Origin: Rikenellaceae bacterium
Lineage (GTDB): Bacteria > Bacteroidota > Bacteroidia > Bacteroidales > Rikenellaceae
Assembly: GCA_015059905.1 (NCBI GenBank)
Contig: SUZN01000004.1
Span: forward strand, 124,001-188,000
DNA: 64,000 nucleotides
Direction of reading: 5' to 3'
In this document: piece by piece, positions 34,177 through 42,750 of the stretch
Position numbering within the stretch: position 1 is the stretch's first letter
Layout: each line of letters begins with the position of its first letter
Program-made: the position numbers and the translations under genes
The notes under the pieces: generated by a model
What the model was told of the DNA's origin: nothing
The model's input: the letters and a program-made list of their open reading frames with translations, nothing else
Database searches by the model: none

Positions 34177-34665
34177 GTGAATGTTGAGAAAAACATAACT
34201 GTCGCCTTTACGGGTCATCGTAACTACAATCGCAGTGCCGATGCGGAGCTGCGCGAGCTGTTGGAGGCTCTTTATGCCGATGGCTACCGCCGTTTCCTGT
34301 GCGGAATGGCGTGGGGCTTTGATTTGGCTGCGGCGGAGGCTGTTGTGGAGTTGCGTGCCGAGCATAGCGATGTGCAACTTATTGCCGTAGAGCCTTTTGC
34401 TGATTTTCGTAAGCTCTTTCGTGGCGAGGATGCCGAGCGATATGAGCGCGTGAAGGCTGCAGCCGATAAGGTTGTGGTGGTGGGGGAGCGAGGCGACAGG
34501 ATGGACTATATCCTTCGCAACGATTATCTTGTCGCGAATGCCTCTGCGATTGTCGCGTGGTGGAATGGCACCAAGCACGGCGGCACAGCCTATACCGTCA
34601 AACAGGCCCGCAAAGCCAAAATTCTCTGCTATAATCTCTGCGACAGAGAGTTGCCGCTATTTTGA
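34177..34665 (+). CDS. DUF1273/YpsA-type SLOG-domain protein
   Basis: A 162-residue protein with a Rossmann-like fold of the SLOG superfamily, which binds nucleotide-derived ligands. The start ITVAFTGHRNY, the block GMAWGFDLAAAEAV and the end WNGTKHGGTAYTVKQA are those of DUF1273/YpsA. Related proteins are linked to cell-division or stress signalling, and some SLOG proteins sense signals in defence systems; here it stands alone. Start is GTG at 34177, only five bases after the -7 box. Confidence 0.85.
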   Translation: MNVEKNITVAFTGHRNYNRSADAELRELLEALYADGYRRFLCGMAWGFDLAAAEAVVELRAEHSDVQLIAVEPFADFRKLFRGEDAERYERVKAAADKVVVVGERGDRMDYILRNDYLVANASAIVAWWNGTKHGGTAYTVKQARKAKILCYNLCDRELPLF

Positions 34666-34705
34666 TAGTGGTTTATTATTTATATGCAGAGTGCTCCTCG
34701 TTAAA

Positions 34706-34745
34706 CAAAAAAAAGAAGCTGCAAACCTATTGGTTGGCAGCCTCT
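34706..34745 (-). terminator. Rubrerythrin gene terminator
   Basis: On the minus strand GGCTGC and GCAGC(TTC) arms with an ACC/GGT inner pair, followed by eight T (34707-34714). It lies 39 bases after the rubrerythrin stop. Confidence 0.85.
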
Positions 34746-34783
34746 TGCTAACAAATACCCTTTATCCCTCAATAAAAGTTTGT

Positions 34784-35338
34784 TTATTTCTTGAAGTAAC
34801 GGTTGTAAAGACCCTGGAAACCAGCACCGTGACGAGCCTCGTCCTTCGCCATCTCGTGGATTGAGTCGTGGATAGCGTCGTGGTTCTCCTTCTTTGCCAT
34901 CACTGCCAGGCGGAACTTATCCTCGCAAGCACCCTCCTCGGCGTTCATACGCTTGTAAAGATTGGTCTTTGTATCCCATACAACCTCGCCGATAAGCTCT
35001 GCGAGCTTCGATGCGTGCTCTGCCTCCTCCCAAGCATAGCGCTTGAAAGCCTCGGCAACCTCTGGGTAACCCTCGCGGTCAGCCTGACGGCTCATAGCCA
35101 GGTACATACCAACCTCTGTGCACTCGCCCATAAAATGCTCTTGCAGACCAGCCCAAAGCTCCTCGCTTGCGCCCTTGCCATCGCCGAGCTTATGCTCTGT
35201 TGCGAACTCAAGACCCTCTGACTTCTCCTCTACCTCTACAAACTTCTCTGCTGGAACCTTGCAAAGTGGACACTTCTCTGGAGCTGAATCACCCTCGTGA
35301 ATATAACCGCATACTGTACAACGAAATTTCTTTGCCAT
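34784..35338 (-). CDS. Rubrerythrin with N-terminal rubredoxin domain (reverse rubrerythrin)
   Basis: A peroxide-reducing non-haem iron protein of anaerobes. The 184 residues begin with a rubredoxin-like iron site (Cys7, Cys10, Cys23, Cys26 in CTVCGY and CPLC), followed by the four-helix di-iron domain with E..E/EAEH ligands. Classic rubrerythrin has the rubredoxin at the C-terminus, so this is the reversed type. Likely reduces hydrogen peroxide in the cytosol using NAD(P)H-linked electron carriers. It has its own promoter and terminator. Typical of an obligate anaerobe. Confidence 0.93.
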   Translation of the reverse strand: MAKKFRCTVCGYIHEGDSAPEKCPLCKVPAEKFVEVEEKSEGLEFATEHKLGDGKGASEELWAGLQEHFMGECTEVGMYLAMSRQADREGYPEVAEAFKRYAWEEAEHASKLAELIGEVVWDTKTNLYKRMNAEEGACEDKFRLAVMAKKENHDAIHDSIHEMAKDEARHGAGFQGLYNRYFKK

Positions 35339-35401
35339 AATCGTAAAATTTTTAAGTTTGTTTTATGTTTTAATTATTTGTTTTCTGTTTTTTTTCTACT
35401 G

Positions 35402-35431
35402 CAAAGATAGGTGTTAATTTTACTTTTGCAA
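35402..35431 (-). promoter_or_regulatory. Rubrerythrin promoter
   Basis: On the minus strand TTG (35429-35431), 19 bases, then TATCTTTG (35402-35409), about 63 bases upstream of the ATG. Confidence 0.8.
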
Positions 35432-35484
35432 TAGTTTTTTCATCACTCTTTTTTATGGGCGAATAAGTTTTGCTTATCGTGTTG

Positions 35485-36450
35485 CTACTCCGCTAATAAT
35501 TTTTCGATATGCGCCACATCGGTGCAGTCCTTTGCCATCACTCGCTTCTGCTTATCCAATAAGTAAAGTGCGGGGATAGCCTTCAGGTCGTAAAGACGCT
35601 CCTTCTCGATGCGCTGGTCGGCGTCGTAGCCGTTTATCCACGAAGCAGGGTAGTCCTGTAGATGCTCACGCCACGCCTCAAGGTCGGTGTCGGGGTAGAT
35701 TACCAATACCTTCAGCTCCTTGCGCTCGATAAGCTCCTGCATCATTGGTGAAGAGGTTATTTGCTCCTTGATGTCGCGGCACATCGGACAGCCAGGGTTA
35801 CTTATAAATATAAGTGTATAGTCCGCCTTAATCTGGTGCAGTTTGCCCGTGCGTCCCGATGCGAGTGTGAAGGTAAAGTCATTTGCTGTGCGCCCGATGC
35901 GGTTTTGGCGTGCTATCTGCAAATCATATTCGTAAGGCATACGCTCATACTCATCCAGCCACTTGCTCTGTACGGCACTCTCCAGCACGGGGATATACTT
36001 CTCGTCGTTGCGTAGTGGCGAGTTGGGGTCGTGCAGTACGCCCTCGGCGAGCATCAGGAAGTAGGTGTACATACGCTTCGATGTGGATGCTCTCTGCATC
36101 AGGCGAGGCATATACTTGTAAGCCAGCGAGTCGGGGATGTATCCGGTCGCATAGACCGCAAAGGCTGTGAGCATCTTGGTTGAGTCTATCTGGTTTACAA
36201 AAGTAGTATCAGCGAAGTCGAACTTATCCCAATAGTGCTCACGCAGATACTCCGCCTTCTGTTCGGCAGGGAGCATCGCGGGGGCTAATGCAGGGATGAA
36301 CGCCAAAGGCTCATTGCCCTTGTTGCTGGTCTGTTCGGTGTGGTTGTTATCATCAGCGTCACCGATAATGCCAATCACATTATCGCTTTTTCGACCTTTG
36401 CAGCCAAAGAGCGAGAACAGAAGAAGTGCTATAATAAAAAATTGTTTCAT
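35485..36450 (-). CDS. TlpA-like thioredoxin-fold lipoprotein with DUF5106-type N-terminus
   Basis: A 321-residue lipoprotein (lipobox SLFGC, Cys17). A helical N-terminal domain (about 50-185) of the DUF5106 kind precedes a thioredoxin fold with redox site NPGCPMC (Cys221, Cys224) and the usual ALYLLD strand near the end. Likely reduces or oxidises disulfides in the periplasm or at the outer membrane. It is the last gene of the steroid-type reductase operon (9 bases after the SDR gene). Whether it belongs to that function or is simply co-transcribed is not clear. Confidence 0.85.
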   Translation of the reverse strand: MKQFFIIALLLFSLFGCKGRKSDNVIGIIGDADDNNHTEQTSNKGNEPLAFIPALAPAMLPAEQKAEYLREHYWDKFDFADTTFVNQIDSTKMLTAFAVYATGYIPDSLAYKYMPRLMQRASTSKRMYTYFLMLAEGVLHDPNSPLRNDEKYIPVLESAVQSKWLDEYERMPYEYDLQIARQNRIGRTANDFTFTLASGRTGKLHQIKADYTLIFISNPGCPMCRDIKEQITSSPMMQELIERKELKVLVIYPDTDLEAWREHLQDYPASWINGYDADQRIEKERLYDLKAIPALYLLDKQKRVMAKDCTDVAHIEKLLAE

Positions 36451-36459
36451 CGCTAAAAT

Positions 36460-37269
36460 CTATTTTTGGAATTGCATAGTGTAGTCGCGTAGCCAGCGCA
36501 TCAGTGGACCTCTGACTAATTGACACAGGGGAATAAAGAGCCTGAACCACCAGTCGGGTACCTTGCACCTTACGCCACGAAACATTCCGTTAAGCGAACG
36601 GCGCGCGCAACTGCGCGGGGTCATCAGTATGCCTGTCCTGACGCCGAAGCGTTGCAGCTTGGGCGATAAGCCGTAGAGGTCGGTGGCGATGCCTGCTGGA
36701 CAGATGGCGGTGACCGTCACGCCCTTGTCCCTGACCTCTTTGGAAAAGGCTACCGAGAAACTCTTAAGATAAGCCTTGCTTGCGCTGTAAAGCGACAACC
36801 CAGGGTAGGGCATCCAAATCGAGAATGACGACATATTGAGTATTCGACCACCACCGCGCGAAATCATATCGGCTGCATACAAACGGCACATAATTGTTGC
36901 CGTGATGTCGTGCAGATGTATTATGCGCTCGATGCGCTCCAGGGGCGTTGAGAGAATGTCGCAAAATGAGAAGATGCCTGCATTGTTAATCAGTACATCA
37001 ACCTTTATTCCCTCGCTCTCTGTCCACGCAAAAAGCTCCTCGGCGGCATTTGGTAGTGCCATATCCTTTGCCAGATAACGCACCCATACGTCGGGGTTTG
37101 TGGTGGCAACCTCCTGTGCTGTCTGCTTAAGCTCCTCCTCGCCCGATGCAATCATCAGGATGTTGTAACCCTTGCGCGCAAGCTGCAATGCAAACTCGCG
37201 CCCTATGCCTTTTGATGCACCCGTTACCAATGCGCTCTTTGAGCCTGCTATAACCTCTCCTCGTTTCAT
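36460..37269 (-). CDS. Short-chain dehydrogenase/reductase, hydroxysteroid-dehydrogenase-like
   Basis: A 269-residue classic SDR from ATG 37269 (MKRGEVIAGS). The nucleotide loop TGASKGIG is at 16-23, NNAG at 95-98, and the catalytic set is Ser148, Tyr161 and Lys165 in YSASK. The open frame continues upstream to 37329 but would overlap the preceding gene's end, so the shorter form is used. Between the Old Yellow Enzyme gene (2-base gap) and the TlpA-like gene. With the 5-alpha-reductase homologue in the operon, a 3-hydroxysteroid or bile-acid dehydrogenase is the best guess; alpha or beta stereochemistry cannot be read. Confidence 0.88.
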   Translation of the reverse strand: MKRGEVIAGSKSALVTGASKGIGREFALQLARKGYNILMIASGEEELKQTAQEVATTNPDVWVRYLAKDMALPNAAEELFAWTESEGIKVDVLINNAGIFSFCDILSTPLERIERIIHLHDITATIMCRLYAADMISRGGGRILNMSSFSIWMPYPGLSLYSASKAYLKSFSVAFSKEVRDKGVTVTAICPAGIATDLYGLSPKLQRFGVRTGILMTPRSCARRSLNGMFRGVRCKVPDWWFRLFIPLCQLVRGPLMRWLRDYTMQFQK

Positions 37270-37271
37270 AA

Positions 37272-38501
37272 CTATAAATTTAGCTCGCGGCGCACAACCT
37301 TGGGTAGGTCTTTGCAGTTGTGGCAACACTTCATATCAACTGAATACATACGCGCGATGCAGTAGTCTTTGTGGTCGCAGCCTGAACGGGTTGTAATGTC
37401 GCCCTCGCGCAACTTATTCACAAATGCAGGGTCATTGACCAATGCGCGTGCCATCTGCACCATCTCAAAGCCTTCGTCAAGCACTCGCTCGATACCCTCG
37501 CGCGATACCAATCCGCCCACATATACCAGCGGACCCTTCAGTGCAGCACGGAACTTTTTGGCATTTTCAAGGAAGAAACACTCCTCGAAATCGTACTGCT
37601 TAATCATCCATTGACCGAATAACGAAACGACAATCTTCTGCAACCATTCGTTCCAGCCCATATAATAACCCATTGTGCGTGTGGGTATTCTGCCGCGCAT
37701 TACCGCCATAGGCGCGCGTGACACGAAGCCCGAAGAGAGCACGATGCCGTGAACGCCAAAGCTCTCAATCTGCTTGGCAATCTCGATTGATTCGGGGATT
37801 TGTATTCCGCTACGGAAGCCATCCTCCATATTATGCTTTACAAGCACCGCCATATTGTGGCGCGCAGCCTGCTCCATAACCTCCTCAAGGCACATATTCA
37901 TAAACCTCATACGGTTCTCAAGCGAGCCTCCGAACTCATCCCTGCGGCGGTTTGTCCAGGGCGAGAGAAACTGCGAGATGAGATAGCCGTGACCTGCGTG
38001 TACCTCCACGCTGTCGAAACCTGCCTCGTGAGCCGTCACCACCGCCTGCCCGAAATCTTTGGCAAATGTTATCAGCTCCGATGGCTTAAGTTTGCGGTGG
38101 AAGGTGGGGGAGTAGAGGTTAAATCCGTTGGATGCCGATACGGGGAAGCAACCGGCTGTTGACCAGTGGGTCATATTGCCACAGTGACCAATCTGCACAC
38201 CCACAGCCGCGCCTTCGTGATGCACCGCATCGGTGATGTCGCGTAGTTGCGGCACTATCTCGTCGCGCAACCAAAGTTGCGAGTTGAATGAAATTCCGCT
38301 TCGGTTTATCGAGGCATATGCGAGCGTAGTCATACCAATGCCACCCCGAGCCACACTGACGTGGTAATCCTTGAGGGCTTGAGTTGGAGAAAAATCTTTG
38401 CCCATAGACTCAAATGCCGCCGAACGAATGGTGCGGTTACGCAGAGTTACGGGACCCATCTTGTAAGGGGTAAAGAGTTTAGATTGTTTTATGTCTTTCA
38501 T
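37272..38501 (-). CDS. Old Yellow Enzyme-family NADH:flavin oxidoreductase
   Basis: A 409-residue FMN barrel enzyme reducing C=C bonds next to a carbonyl. Family signatures: GVQIGHCGNM, VEVHAGHGYLISQFLSP, GGSLENRMRF, and a phosphate loop near RALVNDP. The C-terminus carries a run of cysteines (CDHKDYC, CCHNC) that might bind metal or be structural. It lacks the extra FAD/NAD domain of BaiCD-type enzymes. Start set at ATG 38501, 13 bases after the preceding stop; a longer form to 38648 would overlap that gene. In this operon a delta4-3-ketosteroid 5-beta-reductase role is plausible. Confidence 0.9.
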   Translation of the reverse strand: MKDIKQSKLFTPYKMGPVTLRNRTIRSAAFESMGKDFSPTQALKDYHVSVARGGIGMTTLAYASINRSGISFNSQLWLRDEIVPQLRDITDAVHHEGAAVGVQIGHCGNMTHWSTAGCFPVSASNGFNLYSPTFHRKLKPSELITFAKDFGQAVVTAHEAGFDSVEVHAGHGYLISQFLSPWTNRRRDEFGGSLENRMRFMNMCLEEVMEQAARHNMAVLVKHNMEDGFRSGIQIPESIEIAKQIESFGVHGIVLSSGFVSRAPMAVMRGRIPTRTMGYYMGWNEWLQKIVVSLFGQWMIKQYDFEECFFLENAKKFRAALKGPLVYVGGLVSREGIERVLDEGFEMVQMARALVNDPAFVNKLREGDITTRSGCDHKDYCIARMYSVDMKCCHNCKDLPKVVRRELNL

Positions 38502-38514
38502 CTTACGGAACTTT

Positions 38515-39285
38515 CTAATAGATAAACGGAATAATACGTTTGCGTCCAAGGCGTGTGAACTCCTCGCCAAACTCCTTCTCATAACGCTTGTAGAGCGATG
38601 CTGAGCGAGGTGCGAGGTTGGCAAATGTCCATAGAGCAAAGACCGCACCTGCCCACGACCACGAGGCTATGGCGAAGCCTACCCACTCGGTGAACTCGCC
38701 AAAGTAGTTTGCCGACGAAACGTAGCGGAACATACCTCCTCTGGGGATGTAGTGACGCTTGTCGCCTGGCTTACGCAGGTTGCGGATGATATGGTCGGAG
38801 TGCAGATTGATAGCCATTCCTGCTATGAAAATCGCCGTTCCAACCCAAATCTGTGGTTTTGAGAACCAGTCGGCATAATATCCTTCGGGTGCGAGATAGA
38901 ATATCCAGCCGCCCTGCATCAGGGCGTTGAGCGTGTTGAAGGTCATACCCATCAGCACAATGCCCAGCGGCATTTTCGACTCGCCGCGCATAAGTAGCGG
39001 AAAGATAAACGAGCGCTGGAAATAGTGCGCCTGAAACAGAAGGAAAAGTACCAGCGGCACACTCTCCCATTGGCGTGGAGAGAGTCCCCACAGCGCGCAC
39101 ATCGCAATAAAGACGGGCGACTCCATCAATACCCATCCCACCTTGTTGGGTATGGGTTTGCCATAACGGCTGTCGAACAGATAACCATATCCCGCCTCGA
39201 AGAATTGCAGCGCTATAAAGACCACCACAGCAATGGCAGCCATCACGATAAGGAATGTGTTGTATGATGCTAATGCTCCCTCCAT
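38515..39285 (-). CDS. Steroid 5-alpha-reductase (SRD5A) homologue
   Basis: A 256-residue integral membrane protein with six to seven helices. Its C-terminal half is strikingly like animal SRD5A1/2: HSDHIIRNLRKPGD, then IPRGGMFRYVSSANYFGE, EWVGFAIASWSWAG and a closing RKRIIPFIY. In the animal enzymes this region binds NADPH and the steroid. The more distant relatives (polyprenol reductase, enoyl-CoA reductase) do not keep these runs so closely, so a 3-keto-delta4 steroid or bile-acid intermediate is the likely substrate. First gene of the operon with an Old Yellow Enzyme and an SDR, preceded by a -7 box at 39310. Confidence 0.92.
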   Translation of the reverse strand: MEGALASYNTFLIVMAAIAVVVFIALQFFEAGYGYLFDSRYGKPIPNKVGWVLMESPVFIAMCALWGLSPRQWESVPLVLFLLFQAHYFQRSFIFPLLMRGESKMPLGIVLMGMTFNTLNALMQGGWIFYLAPEGYYADWFSKPQIWVGTAIFIAGMAINLHSDHIIRNLRKPGDKRHYIPRGGMFRYVSSANYFGEFTEWVGFAIASWSWAGAVFALWTFANLAPRSASLYKRYEKEFGEEFTRLGRKRIIPFIY

Positions 39286-39309
39286 ATCACATTAAATTGG
39301 TTTTATATA

Positions 39310-39317
39310 CAAAGTTA
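39310..39317 (-). promoter_or_regulatory. -7 box for the steroid-reductase operon
   Basis: TAACTTTG on the minus strand, 24 bases before the ATG at 39285. The -33 element is not obvious, so activity may depend on an activator. Confidence 0.65.
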
Positions 39318-39390
39318 ATAAATTTTTGACTTGTTATACCTTATTATTTACATTTTGTTCCGATTTGCGCCACTTTTGACCTAAAAAAAA

Positions 39391-39510
39391 GAAGTTGCAT
39401 AGCAAGGTGATTTCTGCGTTACGCTCCTCCTCGAAATCCTCATTTACATTCAGTAAACTGCGGTTTCTCGGGCTTCGCAAGCCTTGAAATCCCTCTTGCT
39501 ATACCACTTC
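39391..39510. repeat. Intergenic fold-back element, copy D
   Basis: Outer arms GAAGTTGCATAGCAAGG (from 39391) and the complementary CTCTTGCTATACCACTTC (to 39510). An inner imperfect dyad surrounds the core CTCA-N2-TAC-N4-AGTA-N2-CT, with stem TTTAC/GTAAA. It lies downstream of the PPi-phosphofructokinase gene and upstream of the steroid-reductase operon. Confidence 0.65.
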
Positions 39511-39516
39511 AGGACA

Positions 39517-39553
39517 AAATGAGGGTGCCCATAAAACATATTGGACACCCTCT
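39517..39553 (-). terminator. Phosphofructokinase gene terminator
   Basis: GAGGGTG (39521-39527) pairs with CACCCTC (39546-39552); on the minus strand ATTTTG follows. Immediately downstream of the pfk stop. Confidence 0.75.
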
Positions 39554-39575
39554 GTCGATTTATGTAAGAGTAATC

Positions 39576-40808
39576 TTACCAGTTCAAAATCTTCTTGAAG
39601 TCGTAAGCCTCTGGGTTAGCAACGTAAGCCTTTGCAGCCTCGTAATCCTCTGGAGTTACATAGTGCAGGAGGTTGTTGATAACCTGCTGAATCTTGTCAG
39701 ACTCGATGTTTACCAAACGTGGTGGAATCTTGCCTGTTGTTGGATCCTGCAAATCCTTCAAGTACAATGGTGATACGAAGCCATCCTGTGAGATGTAAAC
39801 CATACAACCTGTCTTACCCTCTGAGAAGAGCTTGTAAACGCCCATACCGAGCTCTGAGCAGTAAACCAAATCGTAAGCGATAGGAGTCTGGCAACGTACC
39901 TCGTAACCAATCTCAACTGGACGAGACTTAACCTTCAAGCCAAGCTCCTTGAGCTTATTCTCCAACAACTCGTTGAAGATGTTAGCCTTTGATACCTTAC
40001 CGAGCTCTGGGTGACCGTGATCGTCATAAGTGAAGTGGATACCAGAGTTGCGAATCTCCTCATCAGAGAGTGAGTGGAATACGCCCTCTGAAATCATAGC
40101 AACACCATACTCGATACCCATAATCTTACGCTTGATGATAGAAGATACAACCAAGTTTACAATCTTCTCAACAGTAATCTCTGTCTTGTTGAACATCTCT
40201 GGGATAACGATCATTGGGTAGTGGCAAGCTGAACCGATACCAAATGCCAAGTGACCAGCCGAACGACCCATAGCTGCTACAACGAACCAGTTAGCTGATG
40301 TACGAGCGTCGTTGTAAACGGCACGACCGATAACTGTACCACCCTCCTTTGCTGACTGATAACCGAATGTAGGTGAACCAGCTGGCAATGGGAGGTCGTT
40401 GTCGATAGTCTTTGGAACGTGGATGTTTGCGATAGGGTAGTTCTTCGCCTCGAGGAACTTCGCAATACGGTTAGCTGTTGAAGCTGTGTCGTCACCACCA
40501 ACTGTTACGAGCAACTTAACGTTGTTCTCCTGGAAGAACTTAAGGTTGAAATTCTCCTCAAAATCCTTGTCAGTTGGCTTAAAACGGCTCATAGTAAGGT
40601 AAGAGCCACCCTGGTTGAAGATGAAGTCAGCCTTAACGAAGTCCAAATCCTCGTGACGAGGGTTTGGGTTGAAAAGACCTGAATAACCATAGTGCAAGCC
40701 GATTACACGGTAACCCTTTGCAAGGAATGTCTTGGCAACTGAACCAACAACAGTGTTCATACCTGGTGCTGGACCGCCACCAGTGAGAATAGCAATAGCC
40801 TCTTTCAT
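39576..40808 (-). CDS. pfkA: 6-phosphofructokinase, predicted pyrophosphate-dependent
   Basis: Phosphorylates fructose 6-phosphate in glycolysis. The 410 residues contain GGDDT (104-108) and PKTIDND with Lys133. The second aspartate of GGDD and this lysine are the two residues that mark PPi-dependent enzymes; ATP-dependent ones have GGDGS and GTIDND. So PPi is the likely phosphoryl donor and the reaction would be reversible. It has its own promoter and terminator and is transcribed away from the sugar isomerase genes. Confidence 0.93.
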   Translation of the reverse strand: MKEAIAILTGGGPAPGMNTVVGSVAKTFLAKGYRVIGLHYGYSGLFNPNPRHEDLDFVKADFIFNQGGSYLTMSRFKPTDKDFEENFNLKFFQENNVKLLVTVGGDDTASTANRIAKFLEAKNYPIANIHVPKTIDNDLPLPAGSPTFGYQSAKEGGTVIGRAVYNDARTSANWFVVAAMGRSAGHLAFGIGSACHYPMIVIPEMFNKTEITVEKIVNLVVSSIIKRKIMGIEYGVAMISEGVFHSLSDEEIRNSGIHFTYDDHGHPELGKVSKANIFNELLENKLKELGLKVKSRPVEIGYEVRCQTPIAYDLVYCSELGMGVYKLFSEGKTGCMVYISQDGFVSPLYLKDLQDPTTGKIPPRLVNIESDKIQQVINNLLHYVTPEDYEAAKAYVANPEAYDFKKILNW

Positions 40809-40853
40809 AAGTGTTTATAGTTTAATTGTGTTAATTGATGTTCAAAATCTTCG

Positions 40854-40861
40854 CAAATTTA
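40854..40861 (-). promoter_or_regulatory. -7 box for pfkA
   Basis: TAAATTTG on the minus strand, 45 bases before the ATG at 40808. No -33 at the usual distance. Confidence 0.55.
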
Positions 40862-40937
40862 ATAAAAATAAATCTATGAACGATAATAAACGTCGCTTTT
40901 TTATGCGCTATTGTGACAATTAAACGCAGAAAATAGT

Positions 40938-40945
40938 TATATTTG
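40938..40945 (+). promoter_or_regulatory. -7 box for the sugar isomerase/epimerase pair
   Basis: TATATTTG 29 bases before ATG 40975. A good match to the -7 consensus, with the -33 poorly defined. Confidence 0.7.
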
Positions 40946-40974
40946 CATTGACTTTAACCTAAACATAATCAAAA

Positions 40975-41835
40975 ATGAGAATAGTATTTGCTTTGGTCGC
41001 GGCTTTTGTTATGATGTCGAGCTGCGCAACAAAGAAAGAGGTTGGAATCCAAATCTACTCTGTGCGACAGAGTTTTAACAATATCGAAGCTGCACTCGAC
41101 AGCCTCTCTGCAATAGGCTATACAACAATCGAGACGCTGAATGGCGGTGGCGACCCCAAATGCTTTGGTTACTCGGCAGATGAGTTCAAGGCGTTGTGTG
41201 ATAGTCGCTCGCTTTCAATCAGTTCAACTCACGGCGCAGTGAATTTTGACCGCACAAACGAGGTCGCGACAATCGAGAAGTGGCGTGCATTATTCTCATC
41301 TCTAAAGACTATGGGGGCAAAGTATTGCGTGATTCCTGGTTATCATTTCGGCTCAACGCTCGAGGAGGTGAAGGCTACTTGTGACCACCTTAACCGCGTG
41401 GGCGAGATAGCGTGGGAGTATGACCTGAAACTCGGCTACCACAACCACAAGGGCGATTTCGACAAGGTTGAGGGCGAGACAATTCTTGACTACGTTATTG
41501 CAAACACTGACGCGGACAAGCTCTTCATCGAGTTGGATGTCTGCGAGCATAATATGGGAGAGGCGAATCCGATGGATTATCTTGTTGCATATCCCGAGCG
41601 TATTCAGGTGCTTCACTTGAAGGATGATGGCGTGTTGGGCGCAAGTGGCAAGGTTGATTTCGACGCTCTGCTTCAGCGCTTTGCTGCTAATGGTTGGTGT
41701 GACACATATGTTGAGTATGAGTTGCCATTTAATCTGGGCGATGATGCGGCTCAAAATGAGAAAAATATGCAGCAGTTGTGGCAGGGGGTAAGAGAGTGCT
41801 GGCAGTGGATGCAGAATAACGAGTGGATAAAGTAA
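40975..41835 (+). CDS. Lipoprotein of the sugar phosphate isomerase/epimerase (AP endonuclease 2-like TIM barrel) family, copy 1
   Basis: A 286-residue lipoprotein (lipobox MMSSC). The mature part is a TIM barrel with the family landmarks GIQIYSVRQ, YCVIPGYHFG, GYHNHKGDF (metal-binding histidines), IELDVCEHN and VLHLKDDG. Soluble relatives isomerise or epimerise sugars and inositols; exported relatives occur beside Gfo/Idh and DUF1080 proteins acting on keto-glycosides, as in the 3527-7270 cluster here. Its neighbour at 41879 is a paralogue, so the pair arose by duplication. Confidence 0.87.
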   Translation: MRIVFALVAAFVMMSSCATKKEVGIQIYSVRQSFNNIEAALDSLSAIGYTTIETLNGGGDPKCFGYSADEFKALCDSRSLSISSTHGAVNFDRTNEVATIEKWRALFSSLKTMGAKYCVIPGYHFGSTLEEVKATCDHLNRVGEIAWEYDLKLGYHNHKGDFDKVEGETILDYVIANTDADKLFIELDVCEHNMGEANPMDYLVAYPERIQVLHLKDDGVLGASGKVDFDALLQRFAANGWCDTYVEYELPFNLGDDAAQNEKNMQQLWQGVRECWQWMQNNEWIK

Positions 41836-41878
41836 AGGATAAAATAATAAATATCAACTAATTAAAAATTAAAACATT

Positions 41879-42730
41879 ATGAAAAAGGTTTTATCACGTA
41901 TCGTTGTGCTGCTTGCTGCAGTTGCAATGGTTGGCGCAGTAGGTTGCGCTGGTAACAAAAAGGTAGGTCTTCAGCTCTACTCTGTACATCAGGATATGGG
42001 CAACGTGGCTGCATCATTGCAGAAGGTTGCTGACGCTGGTTACAATGTGGTTGAGACTTTGGGTAGCCCAACTTGTTTTGGTATGAGCGCCGAGGATTTC
42101 AGAGCGTTGTGTGACGAGAAGGGTCTTCAGATTATCTCTACGCACACCTCTATCGGTATGAATGATCCTGATGCAATGAAGAAGTGGCACGATGTATTCG
42201 CTGGTTTGAAGACTATGGGCGCGAAGTATTGCGTTATTCCAGGCTTTAACCTCGGTAAGAACCTTCAGGAGTTGAAGGCAGTGTGTGACTACTTCAATGA
42301 GGTTGGTAAGATTGGTAAGGAGTACGGCATTAAGCTCGGTTACCACAACCACTCTCACGAGTACAACGTGATGGAGGGTCAGGTGATGTGGGAGTATATG
42401 ATTGAGAATACTGACCCAGATTTGGTATTCTTCCAGATGGATGTTTATTGGACAACACGCGGTGGCAAGGACCCTGTTGAGTACTTGAAGAAGTATCCAA
42501 AGCGTATCCAGATGCTCCACATCAAGGATGACTTGGTAATTGGCGACAGCGGTAAGATTGATTTCGAGGCAATCTTCAAGCAGTTCTACAAGAATGGTTT
42601 TAAGGACTATGTTGTTGAGCAGGAGATGCCACACTCAAAGAGTGCATCACGCGAGGAGAATCTTGCTCGTATGTGGGATGGTGTTGCAAAGTCAGCAAAG
42701 TATCTTAACGAGGCAAAGTTTACAAAGTAA
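41879..42730 (+). CDS. Lipoprotein of the sugar phosphate isomerase/epimerase family, copy 2
   Basis: A 283-residue paralogue of the preceding gene with lipobox AVGC. It keeps the barrel landmarks VGLQLYSVHQDM, YCVIPGFNLG, GYHNHSHEY, FFQMDVYWT and MLHIKDDL, so the metal site is intact. The main differences are around the predicted substrate pocket (Tyr-Trp-Thr replaces Cys-Glu-His-Asn), suggesting a different sugar. Begins 43 bases after copy 1 and ends in a strong terminator, so the two form an operon. Confidence 0.87.
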   Translation: MKKVLSRIVVLLAAVAMVGAVGCAGNKKVGLQLYSVHQDMGNVAASLQKVADAGYNVVETLGSPTCFGMSAEDFRALCDEKGLQIISTHTSIGMNDPDAMKKWHDVFAGLKTMGAKYCVIPGFNLGKNLQELKAVCDYFNEVGKIGKEYGIKLGYHNHSHEYNVMEGQVMWEYMIENTDPDLVFFQMDVYWTTRGGKDPVEYLKKYPKRIQMLHIKDDLVIGDSGKIDFEAIFKQFYKNGFKDYVVEQEMPHSKSASREENLARMWDGVAKSAKYLNEAKFTK

Positions 42731-42750
42731 TCACTCTGCATAGAGTTTTC

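Noticed and set aside
37270..38648. Longer starts for the SDR (37329) and the Old Yellow Enzyme gene (38648)
   Set aside because: Both would overlap the neighbouring upstream gene and add residues with no similarity to the families. Internal ATGs at 37269 and 38501 fit spacing and family starts.
40975..42730. The two TIM-barrel lipoproteins as AP endonucleases
   Set aside because: They carry lipoprotein signals and the GYHNH sugar-isomerase pattern, so DNA repair is unlikely in spite of the shared fold.
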